This document shows positions 56,196 to 64,000 of a DNA stretch of 64,000 bases, piece by piece. The stretch spans positions 62,001 to 126,000 of the forward strand of contig NZ_BDBD01000010.1 of NCBI RefSeq assembly GCF_001612805.1, written 5' to 3'. Numbering within the stretch: position 1 is the stretch's first letter; the number at the start of each line of letters is the position of its first letter. The notes under the pieces were generated by a model, which was not told the origin of the DNA, ran no database searches, and worked only from the letters and a program-made list of their open reading frames with translations. A program made the position numbers and the translations under genes. Source of the DNA: Nocardia coubleae NBRC 108252 (GTDB taxonomy: Bacteria > Actinomycetota > Actinomycetes > Mycobacteriales > Mycobacteriaceae).

Positions 56196-56687
56196 ATGAC
56201 CGAGAATGTGACCTGGCTTACCCAGGAGTCGCACGACAGGCTCAAGAGTGAGCTGGACTCGCTCATTGCCAATCGTCCGGTCATTGCCGCCGAGATCAAC
56301 GAGCGTCGCGAAGAAGGCGACCTCAAGGAGAACGGTGGCTACCACGCCGCGCGTGAGGAGCAGGGTCAGCAGGAGGCGCGTATCCGCCAGCTGCAGGAGC
56401 TGCTCAACAACGCCAAGGTCGGCGTGGCACCCACCAAGTCCGGTGTGGCACTGCCCGGTTCGGTCGTCACCGTCTACTACGACGGGGACGAGAGCGACAC
56501 CGAGACCTTCCTGATCGCCACCCGCGAAGAGGGCCTCGGCGCCACCGATCTCGAGACCTACTCGCCGAACTCCCCGCTCGGCGGCGCGCTGATCGACGCC
56601 AAGGTGGGCGAGACCCGCGAATACACGCTGCCCAACGGCAACACCATGAAGGTGACCCTGGTCAGCGCGGAGCCCTACCACGGCTGA
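56196..56687 (+). CDS. greA: Transcription elongation factor GreA
   Basis: A 163-residue factor that rescues backtracked RNA polymerase by transcript cleavage. The N-terminal coiled coil carries the tip acidic residues in [21 protein letters not shown] (Asp/Glu pair), essential for cleavage. The C-terminal domain has [17 protein letters not shown], as in all Gre factors. ATG 56196 has AGGGAG at 56183-56187. It is convergent with metB through a shared terminator. The homologue is Rv1080c. Confidence 0.96.
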   Translation: MTENVTWLTQESHDRLKSELDSLIANRPVIAAEINERREEGDLKENGGYHAAREEQGQQEARIRQLQELLNNAKVGVAPTKSGVALPGSVVTVYYDGDESDTETFLIATREEGLGATDLETYSPNSPLGGALIDAKVGETREYTLPNGNTMKVTLVSAEPYHG

Positions 56688-56727
56688 ACACGGCCGCCTC
56701 GAGCCCCGTGAAATAGAACCCGAACGC

Positions 56728-56762
56728 AAGCGGCCGCACCCGGATACCGGATGCGGCCGCTT
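56728..56762. terminator. Bidirectional terminator between greA and metB
   Basis: AAGCGGCCGCA (56728-56738) pairs with TGCGGCCGCTT (56752-56762), an 11-bp stem with 13-base loop. It closes the greA transcript on the plus strand and metB on the minus strand. Confidence 0.88.
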
Positions 56763-56782
56763 CGTCATTCTCTGGTCCCCGC

Positions 56783-57925
56783 TCAGCTCAACGCTTGTTC
56801 GATGTCGGCGAGCAGGTCGCTGATGTCCTCGATGCCCACCGAGAGCCGGACCAGGTCCGCGGGCACCTCCAGGGCCGAGCCCTCGGTGCTGGCGTGGGTC
56901 ATGGCGCCCGGGTGCTCGATGAGCGACTCGATGCCGCCCAGCGATTCGGCGAGGGTGAAGATCGTGGTGCGCGAGCAGAACTTCAGTGCCGCCTCCCGGC
57001 CACCGGCGAGGCGAACCGAGATCATGCCGCCGCTGCGGCGCATCTGCTTCTGCGCGATCTCGTAGCCGGGGTGCGTGGGCATGCCCGGGTAGATCACCTT
57101 CGAGATGGCGGGGTGGTTCGAGAGGAACTCCGCGATCACCTCGGCGTTGTCGCAGTGCTTCTCCATGCGCACGGCGAGGGTCTTGATGCCGCGCAGGGTG
57201 AGGAAGGCGTCGAACGGGCCGGGCACCGCGCCCGCGCCGTTCTGCAGGAACGCGAACGCCTTGTCGAGTTCCTCGTCGTTGGTGATGAGCGCGCCGCCGA
57301 CGACATCGGAGTGACCGCCGAGGTACTTGGTGGTCGAGTGCACGACGATGTCGGCGCCGAGCAGCAGCGGCTGCTGCAGGTACGGGGTGGCGAAGGTGTT
57401 GTCGACGACGAGCTTGGCGCCCGCCGCGTGCGCGATGTCGGCAAGGGCGGGGATGTCACCGATGCTCAGCAGCGGGTTGGTCGGCGTCTCGATCCACACC
57501 AGTTTGGTGTTGGGGCGGATGGCCGCGCGGACCTCGTCGAGGTTGGCGATGTGGGCGGGCGAGTGCTCGATGCCCCACTGGCTGAACACCTTGTCGATGA
57601 GCCGGAAGGTGCCGCCGTAGGCGTCGTCGGGGATGACGATGTGGTCGCCGGGGCGCAGCACCGCGCGCAGCGCACAGTCGGTCGCGGCCATACCCGAGGC
57701 GAAGGCGCGACCGTAGCTGCCCGATTCGAGGGCGGCGAGGTTGGCTTCCAGTGCCGTGCGGGTCGGGTTGCCGGTGCGCGCGTACTCGTAGCCTCCACGC
57801 ATGCCGCCGACGCCGTCCTGGGCGAAGGTGGAGCTCGCGTAGATGGGGACGTTCACCGCACCGGTCTGAGGATCGGGTTCATATCCGGCGTGCACGGCCC
57901 TGGTCGAGAATCCCAGCTCACTCAT
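56783..57925 (-). CDS. metB: Cystathionine gamma-synthase
   Basis: A 380-residue PLP enzyme of the transsulfuration/methionine pathway. The PLP-lysine is in VHSTTKYLGGHSDVVGGAL, and YEYARTGNPTRTALEANLAALE and LVWIETPTNPLL are other family blocks. It makes cystathionine from O-acyl-homoserine and cysteine. Cystathionine gamma-lyase is very similar, but the synteny with Rv1079 (metB, next to greA) supports this call. ATG 57925 with a usual N terminus (GFSTRAVHAGYEPDPQTGAV) fits the family. Confidence 0.92.
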   Translation of the reverse strand: MSELGFSTRAVHAGYEPDPQTGAVNVPIYASSTFAQDGVGGMRGGYEYARTGNPTRTALEANLAALESGSYGRAFASGMAATDCALRAVLRPGDHIVIPDDAYGGTFRLIDKVFSQWGIEHSPAHIANLDEVRAAIRPNTKLVWIETPTNPLLSIGDIPALADIAHAAGAKLVVDNTFATPYLQQPLLLGADIVVHSTTKYLGGHSDVVGGALITNDEELDKAFAFLQNGAGAVPGPFDAFLTLRGIKTLAVRMEKHCDNAEVIAEFLSNHPAISKVIYPGMPTHPGYEIAQKQMRRSGGMISVRLAGGREAALKFCSRTTIFTLAESLGGIESLIEHPGAMTHASTEGSALEVPADLVRLSVGIEDISDLLADIEQALS

Positions 57926-58024
57926 GGACTCAGACTAGATGCCCGGATCCGGCCGTTCGCGCACGGGTATCACGCCTGCACGAAGTGCCCGATTCGGTGA
58001 CGGCGCCACGGTTAAGCTGACGCC

Positions 58025-59206
58025 ATGGTGACCGTGGAAGAGTTGTTCGCGATCGATGCGTTGCTGTCCCCGGAGGAGCGTGAGATCCGGGATACCGTCG
58101 CCCGATTCGGCGAGAAACGACTTCGCCCGCACATCGCGGAGTGGTTCGAGGCGGGCACCTTCCCCGCCCGCGAGATCGCACCCGAACTCGGCAAGCTCGG
58201 ACTGCTCGGCATGCACCTCGAGGGGTACGGCTGCGCGGGCGCGTCGGCCACCGCCTACGGCCTGGCCTGTCAGGAACTCGAGGCCGTGGACTCCGGTGTG
58301 CGCAGCATGGTGTCGGTGCAGGGCTCACTCGCCATGACGGCCATCCACTTCTTCGGGTCCGAGGAGCAGAAGCAGCAGTACCTGCCCGCCATGGCGGCCG
58401 GTGAGCTGATCGGCTGCTTCGGGCTCACCGAACCCGACTACGGCTCCAACCCCGGTGGCATGCGCACCCGCGCGCGCCGCGACGGTGACGACTGGGTGCT
58501 CAACGGGTCGAAGATGTGGATCACGAACGGCTCGGTCGCCGACATCGCCGTGGTGTGGGCCTATGCCGAGGAGCCCGGCGACGACAAGCCACGGGTGCGT
58601 GGGTTCCTCGTACCGGCAGGCACCCCCGGATTCACCACCCGGGAGATCCACCGGAAATTGTCGCTGCGCGCATCCCTCACCGCCGCACTGGATTTCGATG
58701 ACGTGCGCCTGCCCGCCGACGCGGTACTTCCCGAGTCACGCGGGTTGAGTTCGCCGCTGGCGTGCTTGAGCGAGGCGCGGTTCGGCATCGTCTTCGGTGC
58801 GCTGGGCGCCGCACGCGACTGCCTCGCCGCCGCCGTCGACTACGCCCGCACCCGCGAGGTGTTCGACAAGCCGCTGGCCGGCTACCAGCTCACCCAGGCG
58901 AAGCTGGCCGATATGGCGCTCGAGCTCGGCAAGGGTCAACTGTTGGCCCTGCATCTCGGCCGGTTGAAGGATCGGCACGAGATCACGAGTGAGCAGATCA
59001 GCGCGGGCAAGCTCAACAGCACGCGTGAGGCGATCCGCATCGCCCGCGAATGCCGCACGATTCTGGGTGCCAACGGGATCACCCTCGACTACCCGGTGCT
59101 GCGGCACGCGAACAATCTGGAGTCGGTGCTGACCTACGAGGGCACGGCCGAGGTGCATCAACTGGTGCTGGGCAAGGCGCTCACCGACGCGAACGCTTTC
59201 CGCTAG
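58025..59206 (+). CDS. Acyl-CoA dehydrogenase, probably glutaryl-CoA dehydrogenase
   Basis: A 393-residue flavoenzyme. FGLTEPDYGSNPGGMRTRARR and WVLNGSKMWITNGSVADIAVVWA are the FAD and substrate signatures, and the catalytic Glu lies in LTYEGTAEVHQLVLGKALT, the EGT motif of glutaryl-CoA dehydrogenases and their close relatives. The RLPADAVLP and FGALGAARDCLAAAVDY blocks fit too. It may act in lysine or tryptophan breakdown through glutaryl-CoA to crotonyl-CoA, like Rv0400c-type FadE7. It is monocistronic, starting at ATG 58025. Confidence 0.85.
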   Translation: MVTVEELFAIDALLSPEEREIRDTVARFGEKRLRPHIAEWFEAGTFPAREIAPELGKLGLLGMHLEGYGCAGASATAYGLACQELEAVDSGVRSMVSVQGSLAMTAIHFFGSEEQKQQYLPAMAAGELIGCFGLTEPDYGSNPGGMRTRARRDGDDWVLNGSKMWITNGSVADIAVVWAYAEEPGDDKPRVRGFLVPAGTPGFTTREIHRKLSLRASLTAALDFDDVRLPADAVLPESRGLSSPLACLSEARFGIVFGALGAARDCLAAAVDYARTREVFDKPLAGYQLTQAKLADMALELGKGQLLALHLGRLKDRHEITSEQISAGKLNSTREAIRIARECRTILGANGITLDYPVLRHANNLESVLTYEGTAEVHQLVLGKALTDANAFR

Positions 59207-59227
59207 GCCGGTCGACTCGTCGCCGGA

Positions 59228-59536
59228 TCAGTCCGTCGAGTCGGCGGTCGCGGGGCGGATCATTCCGCCGGCGAAGACGAGGGTGAGCGTGAGGGCGACC
59301 ACGGTGAGCACCGTGAGAGCGAGCGGGAGGGTGAGGCCGAGGGGAACCCCGAGGGCGGTGAGCGCGGCGACTCCGCCGCTACCCCAGAGGAAAGCCGCGA
59401 CGAATCGGCCGAGCACCCGCGCGTAAGGCCGGTGCCGCAGCAGTCCCGTGACACCGGAGCGCGCCGTGTAACCGGCGCCCGCGGCGACGACAGGGTTCGC
59501 CCACAGCAGCTGAACCGCCGAATCGGTGACGTGCAC
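59228..59536 (-). CDS. Small membrane protein with three hydrophobic segments
   Basis: A 102-residue protein. Three segments are hydrophobic (about residues 8-22, 35-60 and 65-92). GTG 59536 is chosen because GAAAGGA lies upstream; the longer ORF to 59737 adds non-coding-like residues. The 5' leader (GAGCGAAAGG with TCGGCAAA upstream) resembles that of the TM-helix protein at 60104-60973, suggesting co-regulation. No family recognised. Confidence 0.7.
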   Translation of the reverse strand: MHVTDSAVQLLWANPVVAAGAGYTARSGVTGLLRHRPYARVLGRFVAAFLWGSGGVAALTALGVPLGLTLPLALTVLTVVALTLTLVFAGGMIRPATADSTD

Positions 59537-59543
59537 CGTAGAT

Positions 59544-59575
59544 CCTTTCGCTCGCCGAGCTGGTTTGCCGAAAGT
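59544..59575 (-). promoter_or_regulatory. Leader motif shared with the gene at 60104-60973
   Basis: On the minus strand, TCGGCAAA is followed after ten bases by GAGCGAAAGGA and the start codon. The same two blocks with 11-base spacing occur at 60980-61009. The first block could be a sigma-factor or regulator site. Confidence 0.4.
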
Positions 59576-59694
59576 TCTCCCGAATCGGTTATACCTGCCC
59601 AGAATCCATCGGGGCGGCACTTCACGCAAGTCTGTGCACAGGATCGTAAAGTTGCGCCGCGTTCGCCGCTCTATGACGGATTCGCTACCATCTG

Positions 59695-60045
59695 GTGGTG
59701 TTTTCGCTCGGCCCCGCACTGCTCGAAATTTCGGCACGGCGACATCTGCGACAGTTGAACATCGAATACGGCGTCCCCGCGGCCGCCGCCGCAGCGCAGC
59801 ACCCAGGGGTGCTGGCGCAGCTGGACCAGCACGCCGCCGCCGTCCGCGACATTCTCGAGTACGGGGTCGAGGAGGCGGCGCGGCTTCCGCTCGCCATCCT
59901 GCTGGCCGGATACGTGCGCGGACTGCTCGATCAAGTCGTCGCGGAGCGAGCGGGTGTGTTCGCGGGGGTGGCGCCGCAGACCTGGCACGACGCCGACTGG
60001 CTGCAGTACCGGCTCGCGGCCGTCTGCCACCACGCCGGCGCCTGA
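59695..60045 (+). CDS. DUF6401-like hypothetical protein
   Basis: A 116-residue helical protein. HPGVLAQLDQHAAAVRDILEYG and LLAGYVRGLLDQVVAERAGVF match the pattern of DUF6401, a family often listed near natural-product genes, which I recall only from annotations. A TACCAT -10-like box at 59686-59691 places the transcription start near GTG 59698, so the mRNA may be leaderless; GTG 59695 is kept as the longer start. No enzyme motif is seen. Isolated from other genes by divergent neighbours. Confidence 0.65.
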   Translation: MVFSLGPALLEISARRHLRQLNIEYGVPAAAAAAQHPGVLAQLDQHAAAVRDILEYGVEEAARLPLAILLAGYVRGLLDQVVAERAGVFAGVAPQTWHDADWLQYRLAAVCHHAGA

Positions 60046-60103
60046 AACCGGAATCGGCGCTCCGCCACCGAAGCGGTGACGGAACGCCGGCGCCGGTTGG
60101 TTC

Positions 60104-60973
60104 CTACCTCGCGGTTTCCCCGCCCCAGCCGGGCTGCTGGCCCGTCTGCGGGTAGCCACCGGCCTGCGGGCTGCCGCCCGCACCGGGAGTCGCCCATTCC
60201 TGCTGGGTCTGCTGGGTGTGCGAACCCGGCACCCGCTGCCCCTCGCGCGTCACGTCCTCACGACCGCGCTGGTAGGCCTGCGCCTCGCCCTTGAGCGCGG
60301 GCATCTCCGATTCCAGGTTGCCGAGCCAGCTGCTCCAGCGCTGCTCCATGGGCCGGACCAGGCCGCCGCCCACACCGACGACGAGGATGCCGCCGATCGT
60401 GGCGAGCACCGCGATCAGGATCGGGGTGGTCACCGTGGTGGCGACGCCGATCTGGTTCAGGGCCGCGATGATACCGATCGCCCAGATGAACACCGAGGCG
60501 ATCTTGCCGAGCAGCGAACCGTAGGACAGGCCGCCGAGCGCGTTGGTGACCAGCTCGCTCACCGCGTGCGCGACCGCACCCGCGATCACCACGATCACGA
60601 TCGCCACCGCCGCCTTCGGCAGCCAGGCCACGATGCCGGTGAGCAGGTCACTGACCGGGTTGGGGCCGAACACACCGAAACCGATCTGCAGCGCGATCAG
60701 CAGGATCGCGTAGTAGGCCAGCTTGGCCAGCAGATCAGAGGCGTCGTACTTGCTCTTGGCCATCATCTTCTTGATCTGGCCGCGCTCGACCAGCCGGTCG
60801 AAACCGACCCGCTCGAGCACCGCGTTCACCACCTTCGCCACTACTTTCGCGATGATCCAGCCGATCAGCAGGATGGCGATGAAGGCAACCAATTTCGGCA
60901 CGAATTGCGCTACCGAACTCCAAGCGTCATTGAAGCCTTGCTGGAAGTCGATCGCGACGACGGAGTTGTCCAC
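60104..60973 (-). CDS. Mechanosensitive-channel-like protein with conserved TM helix repeats
   Basis: A 289-residue membrane protein with about five helices. The stretch VPKLVAFIAILLIGWIIAKVVAKVVNAVLERVGFDRLVERG, the repeat LAKLAYYAILLIALQIGFGVFG and LPKAAVAIVIVVIAGAVAHAV are typical of the conserved TM-helix proteins related to MscS. The C-terminal 70 residues are disordered and Gln/Gly/Pro-rich (PQAGGYPQTGQQPGW). It lacks the MscS beta domain. GTG 60973 has AAGGAAG upstream. A role in osmotic or envelope stress is inferred from the family. A GGTT-N15-GGGTAA sequence near 61025-61050 on the minus strand may be a SigF/SigB-type promoter. Confidence 0.82.
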   Translation of the reverse strand: MDNSVVAIDFQQGFNDAWSSVAQFVPKLVAFIAILLIGWIIAKVVAKVVNAVLERVGFDRLVERGQIKKMMAKSKYDASDLLAKLAYYAILLIALQIGFGVFGPNPVSDLLTGIVAWLPKAAVAIVIVVIAGAVAHAVSELVTNALGGLSYGSLLGKIASVFIWAIGIIAALNQIGVATTVTTPILIAVLATIGGILVVGVGGGLVRPMEQRWSSWLGNLESEMPALKGEAQAYQRGREDVTREGQRVPGSHTQQTQQEWATPGAGGSPQAGGYPQTGQQPGWGGETAR

Positions 60974-60979
60974 AGCACT

Positions 60980-61009
60980 TCCTTTCGCTCTTCCCGCCCG
61001 ATTTGCCGA
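60980..61009 (-). promoter_or_regulatory. Leader motif shared with the gene at 59228-59536
   Basis: TCGGCAAA (complement of 61002-61009) with GAGCGAAAGG after 11 bases and the start codon soon after. The copy at 59544-59575 has the same order and nearly the same spacing. Confidence 0.4.
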
Positions 61010-61137
61010 GAGTGTCATCGGAGGCTTACCCCCATGAATCGGTCCGAACCAGCCGGTTGCGAGAAAGTTGCCTACTTTCTCGCACGTGGGATGAGCCACA
61101 CGGTCCGCTCTTGCGCGCGAAGCGATCGCGGCTCACT

Positions 61138-61161
61138 CTGTAAGTAAGTGGTTACTTACAG
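61138..61161. promoter_or_regulatory. TetR operator palindrome before the 61173 gene
   Basis: CTGTAAGTAA (61138-61147) and TTACTTACAG (61152-61161) form a perfect 10-bp-arm palindrome around GTGG. It touches the ribosome binding site AGGAGG (61160-61165) and so can block both transcription and translation initiation. Autoregulation by the TetR protein is the likely function. Confidence 0.75.
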
Positions 61162-61172
61162 GAGGAGTGCCA

Positions 61173-61811
61173 GTGACGCCGTCGACGCGCGAGCGGATCA
61201 TGACCGAGGCGCTGCGGTTGTTCGGTGAGCAAGGGTTCGCCAAGACCTCGGTGGCTCAGATCGAGCGGGCCGCGGGGTTGTCCAGCGGAGCCGGCGGGCT
61301 GTACCGGCACTTCCGGTCCAAGGACGAACTGCTGGTCGAGGCGGTGTCGTCGCGGCTGTCCGAACGCGGCGCGTTGAAGCTGTTCCTGGCGCCGGACTTC
61401 TCGATCACCGCCGCGCTCGCCCCCGCCGGTTCACTGGTCGACAAGCTGACGGCGCTGTGCCGGATCGGCCTGGACCGGATCGACCACGATCGCGATGTGA
61501 ACCGGATTCTGATGCGCGACAACTCGGTTCCCGCCGACATGCTCGAGGTCTTCCGACAGCAGGAGTACGCCGTTGTCATGCCGGTGCTCACCCGAGGACT
61601 CGCCGAGCTGGCCGGAACCCCTGGGCGCGAACAGGACTGGGAGGCAACCGCCGCCGTACTCGTCGGTGCTATCGCGCACTTCTGGCTGATCCGCGACATC
61701 TTCGACGGCGACCATCCGGCGAATGTCGAGGCCGAAAGCTATCTGAGAGCAACCGCGGAAATGATCGCCGCCCGACTCGAATGGGCGGGCAACGAGGAGG
61801 AACAACCATGA
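61173..61811 (+). CDS. TetR-family regulator, first gene of an operon with an FAD oxidoreductase
   Basis: A 212-residue regulator. The HTH is TEALRLFGEQGFAKTSVAQIERAAGLSSGAGGLYRHFRSKDELL near residues 10-55. The ligand domain is helical. GTG 61173 is chosen over GTG 61167 because the AGGAGG at 61160-61165 is seven bases upstream. The gene overlaps the next ORF by four bases (ATGA), so both are co-transcribed. The palindrome immediately upstream is its probable operator. Ligand unknown, perhaps a substrate of the downstream enzyme. Confidence 0.88.
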   Translation: MTPSTRERIMTEALRLFGEQGFAKTSVAQIERAAGLSSGAGGLYRHFRSKDELLVEAVSSRLSERGALKLFLAPDFSITAALAPAGSLVDKLTALCRIGLDRIDHDRDVNRILMRDNSVPADMLEVFRQQEYAVVMPVLTRGLAELAGTPGREQDWEATAAVLVGAIAHFWLIRDIFDGDHPANVEAESYLRATAEMIAARLEWAGNEEEQP

Positions 61812-62977
61812 ACACACCAGTCACGGTGATCGGGGGCGGCCTGGCCGGACTCACAGCGGCCATCGCGGTCGCCGAAACCGGTGCGGCCGTGCGTCTTCAC
61901 GACGCACACAGCACACTCGGCGGTCGGGGCCGCGCCACCGAGCCACCACATGTGGTGCACGAGGGCGCGCATGTGTTCTACGCCGACGGACCGCACTACA
62001 CCTGGCTGAAGAAGCGCGGTTTTGTCGACGGACTCGGCTGGCCGTCTCCCGTCGACGCGGCGAAGGTCGCGTTCCGGTGCGACGGCACGTTGCGTCGGAT
62101 GCCGCCGATCACCATGCTCCGCGCACAAGCCCGAACTCGTCTGACAGCCCCGGTGGACATCGATTTCCACACCTGGGCGACCGAGCGTTGGGGCGAGCGG
62201 ACCGCGACCCAGATGGCCAACGCGATCAGCGTGGTCACCTATGACGCGGAAACCGGTCGGCTCTCGGCCGCGTTCGTCTGGGACCTCTTCCAGCGTGTCC
62301 TCGGGGCGAAGGTTCCGGCGGTGCGCTGGGTGCGCGGCGGGTGGCAACGCACGGTGGATCGTATGGTCACGCGGGCAACAGAACTCGGCGTCGCGATCGA
62401 AACCGGTTCACGCCTGGACAGCGTGCCGACCGACGGCCCGGTGATCGTGGCGACCGACCTGGATTCGGCCCGCCGCCTGCTCGGCGACGAAATACCGCGC
62501 GGCACATCCGGGTTCGCCGCTCTCCTCGACATCGCCGTCACCAAGGACCGCCGCGACCGCAGCCTGGTGTTCGACCTGGACGAAGGCGGCTTCCACGAGT
62601 CCTACACCATGCAGGACGACTCCATCGCTCCCGCGGGCGAATCCCTCTACCAACTCCAGATGCCCGTCCGCCCGGGCGAATCCCGCGATGCCGCCCACCA
62701 ACGCCTCGAAGCTTTCGCCGACGCCATCATCCCGGACTGGCGCTCCCGCAAGACCTTCCACCGTAAAGCCACCGCGAAGAACCGCACCGGCGCCCTGGAC
62801 CTTCCGGGCACCACCTGGCGCGACCGTCCGGCCGTCGACCGGGGCAACGGGGTGTACCTGGCCGGTGACATGGTCGCCGCGCCCGGCATGCGCGGAGAGA
62901 TTTCCATCAATAGCGCGTTGATCGCCGCCGAGTCGGCGGTGGCCGCCTTGCGCGCACGAACGGTCAGCGGGGCGTGA
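61808..62977 (+). CDS. FAD-dependent oxidoreductase (phytoene desaturase/amine oxidase-like)
   Basis: A 389-residue flavoprotein. The FAD Rossmann motif VIGGGLAGLTAAIAVAETGAAV is at the N terminus, and GGRGRATEPPHVVHEGAHVFY follows. The C-terminal FAD-binding block GVYLAGDMVAAPGMRGEISINSALIAAESA matches phytoene desaturase or protoporphyrinogen-oxidase-like enzymes. It overlaps the TetR gene and so is probably under its control. No carotenoid synthase gene is nearby, so a carotenoid role is only one option. Confidence 0.85.
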   Translation: MNTPVTVIGGGLAGLTAAIAVAETGAAVRLHDAHSTLGGRGRATEPPHVVHEGAHVFYADGPHYTWLKKRGFVDGLGWPSPVDAAKVAFRCDGTLRRMPPITMLRAQARTRLTAPVDIDFHTWATERWGERTATQMANAISVVTYDAETGRLSAAFVWDLFQRVLGAKVPAVRWVRGGWQRTVDRMVTRATELGVAIETGSRLDSVPTDGPVIVATDLDSARRLLGDEIPRGTSGFAALLDIAVTKDRRDRSLVFDLDEGGFHESYTMQDDSIAPAGESLYQLQMPVRPGESRDAAHQRLEAFADAIIPDWRSRKTFHRKATAKNRTGALDLPGTTWRDRPAVDRGNGVYLAGDMVAAPGMRGEISINSALIAAESAVAALRARTVSGA

Positions 62978-63020
62978 AATTCGGTTGCGACCGAATGGAC
63001 CGAGTTCTAGCGTGATCCGC

Positions 63021-63074
63021 ATGTCGTGCTCCGTATTCATCCGCATCCGCCACGCCCGGGCTCTGGCCCGCTAG
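63021..63074 (+). CDS. 17-codon leader peptide upstream of erm
   Basis: ATG 63021 to TAG 63072 encodes MSCSVFIRIRHARALAR. The RIR triplet (residues 8-10) fits the +x+ (Arg/Lys-any-Arg/Lys) macrolide-arrest motif known from Erm leader peptides such as ErmDL (RLR). It stands 88 bases before the erm start, followed by inverted repeats. The position and motif suggest ribosome stalling that unmasks erm, though the peptide itself has not been seen before to my knowledge. Confidence 0.65.
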   Translation: MSCSVFIRIRHARALAR

Positions 63075-63075
63075 C

Positions 63076-63143
63076 GGACGCGGATCTCCTCTCTCGCGTC
63101 CACCGGCGCGCCCAGGGCCCATCGAGACTCTTCCGACTCGATG
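63076..63143 (+). promoter_or_regulatory. Putative erm attenuator hairpins
   Basis: GGACGCG (63076-63082) pairs with CGCGTCC (63095-63101), starting right after the leader stop. CATCGAG (63120-63126) pairs with CTCGATG (63137-63143), just before the GAAGGGG ribosome site (63149-63155). Such hairpins between a leader peptide and erm can act as a translational attenuator. Confidence 0.55.
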
Positions 63144-63162
63144 ACCCGAAGGGGCAACTGCC

Positions 63163-63984
63163 GTGGCGCAGGACCATTCACACAAGAACTATTCACACAC
63201 CCAGCGCAAGATCGCCGCGCGTGGGGGCCACCGTACGTCGCGCGACTCGAACAGAAGGACGCTGTCACAGAACTTCCTGGTGGATCCCCACGCGGTCGAA
63301 CTACTGATGACCGTCGCCGATCCAGCCGGTACCGTGCTCGAACCCGGTGCGGGCGAAGGCGTGCTCACCCGGGCACTCGCCCGGCGCGGGGCCGAGGTCA
63401 CCGCCTACGAAATCGATCCACTGCTCGCGGCCAAACTCTCGGCCCAGACCAGGGGCGAGCACGGAATCCAGGTGATCCGAGGTGATTTCACCAACGCCAA
63501 GGCGCCACGCACCGAGTTCGCGGTCGTCGGCAACATCCCGTTCTCGGCCACCGCACGGATCGTGGACTGGTGCCTGAGCGCACCGGCCCTCACCTCGGCG
63601 ACCCTGCTCACCCAACGCGAGTACGCCCGCAAACACACCGGCGACTACGGAAGATGGAGCCTGACAACCGCCCTGACCTGGCCGTGGTTCGACTGGCAAC
63701 TACGCGGCCACATCCACCGCACCAGCTTCCGCCCGATCCCGGCAGTCGACACCGCCATCCTGCGACTAGGCCGCCGCCCGACACCCTTTGTCCCCCACCG
63801 CGACTCCTACACCGAACTGGTACGCACCGCATACTCCGGAATCGGCGGCTCGGTCGGTACCGCGCTGCGAACCCGCTACCACGGAGTGGACACGGCCCTG
63901 CACAGCGCAGGCATCGCCCACGACACGGTGGTCGCCTATGTCCACCCGGAGCAGTGGGTGAACCTACACTCCGCGTTGGCTTGA
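63163..63984 (+). CDS. erm: 23S rRNA (adenine-N6)-methyltransferase, Erm type
   Basis: A 273-residue Erm-type dimethyltransferase that would modify 23S rRNA A2058 and block macrolides, lincosamides and streptogramin B. The SAM fold has the LSQNFLVD start, VLEPGAGEGVLTRALARRG (motif I), and the catalytic block VVGNIPFSATARIVDW (NIPF as in Erm, not NLPY as in KsgA). LLTQREYARKHTGDYGRWSL is typical of actinomycete Erm. The N terminus is His/Lys/Arg-rich. GTG 63163 has GAAGGGG seven bases upstream. Its upstream leader peptide suggests drug-inducible translation. Confidence 0.88.
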   Translation: MAQDHSHKNYSHTQRKIAARGGHRTSRDSNRRTLSQNFLVDPHAVELLMTVADPAGTVLEPGAGEGVLTRALARRGAEVTAYEIDPLLAAKLSAQTRGEHGIQVIRGDFTNAKAPRTEFAVVGNIPFSATARIVDWCLSAPALTSATLLTQREYARKHTGDYGRWSLTTALTWPWFDWQLRGHIHRTSFRPIPAVDTAILRLGRRPTPFVPHRDSYTELVRTAYSGIGGSVGTALRTRYHGVDTALHSAGIAHDTVVAYVHPEQWVNLHSALA

Positions 63985-64000
63985 CCGATATCCCGCAGGG

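Noticed and set aside
63163..63984. KsgA (16S rRNA dimethyltransferase) as the identity of the last gene
   Set aside because: The SQNFL start, NIPF catalytic block and LLTQREYARKHTGDYGRW segment are Erm features, and KsgA has NLPY.

Overview
The window looks like a chromosome segment of a mycolic-acid actinomycete, most likely Nocardia (Nocardiaceae). It is GC-rich, uses GTG starts freely, carries mycothiol (mca) and F420-type genes, and keeps a gene order that I recall from Mycobacterium tuberculosis in the reverse orientation. The run DUF6542 gene - ispH - lipid-droplet protein - xseAB - DUF4245 gene - glpX - fumC - desA2-like - phoH - glyA - coaA - Z-prenyl synthase - hlyIII - yyaL - mca block - DUF4307 gene - greA - metB corresponds to Rv1111c down to Rv1079. 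Genus is an inference from content; there is no rRNA or tRNA gene in the window to test it.

Layout. 0-12.9 kb: the 3' part of cstA with its small partner, the alkylation-repair pair alkA-ogt, a YczE-type membrane protein, a TetR/MFS-exporter divergon with two operator-like palindromes, sbcDC and rmuC. 12.9-24.3 kb: the conserved core (isoprenoid, exonuclease VII, class II FBPase, fumarase, desaturase-like protein, PhoH). 24.2-29.3 kb: an accessory patch with an epoxide-hydrolase-like protein, TetR, FAD monooxygenase, LLM oxidoreductase and two unknown genes. 29.4-32.4 kb: a lower-GC four-gene cassette that looks like a type VII secretion effector module (SAV_915-like protein, EspC-like protein, WXG-type protein with a glycine-zipper C terminus, four-helix membrane protein). 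32.5-44.5 kb: conserved core again (glyA, coaA, Z-prenyl synthase, hlyIII, adenylate cyclase, yyaL), interrupted by two tandem micropeptide genes beside glyA and a broken TetR gene. 45.4-54.0 kb: accessory genes, vapBC, then ethanolamine catabolism (GAF/winged-helix regulator, aldehyde dehydrogenase, DUF779 protein, ethanolamine permease, EutB, EutC) and a Nudix hydrolase. 54.2-57.9 kb: mca, DUF4307 gene, greA, metB. 58-64 kb: a glutaryl-CoA-dehydrogenase-like enzyme, small membrane proteins, a TetR plus oxidoreductase operon, and an Erm 23S rRNA methyltransferase preceded by a 17-codon leader peptide.

How parts work together. Eat imports ethanolamine, EutBC makes acetaldehyde and ammonia, and the ExaC-type dehydrogenase oxidises acetaldehyde to acetate. 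A shared pair of TCAAC direct repeats 11 bp apart lies upstream of both exaC and eat, which suggests one regulator for both operons. The least ordinary items are the T7SS cassette, the erm leader, the twin micropeptides, the shared ethanolamine operator, a MerR-type palindromic promoter driving an apparently leaderless LLM gene, and a DesA2-like protein that lacks expected diiron ligands.
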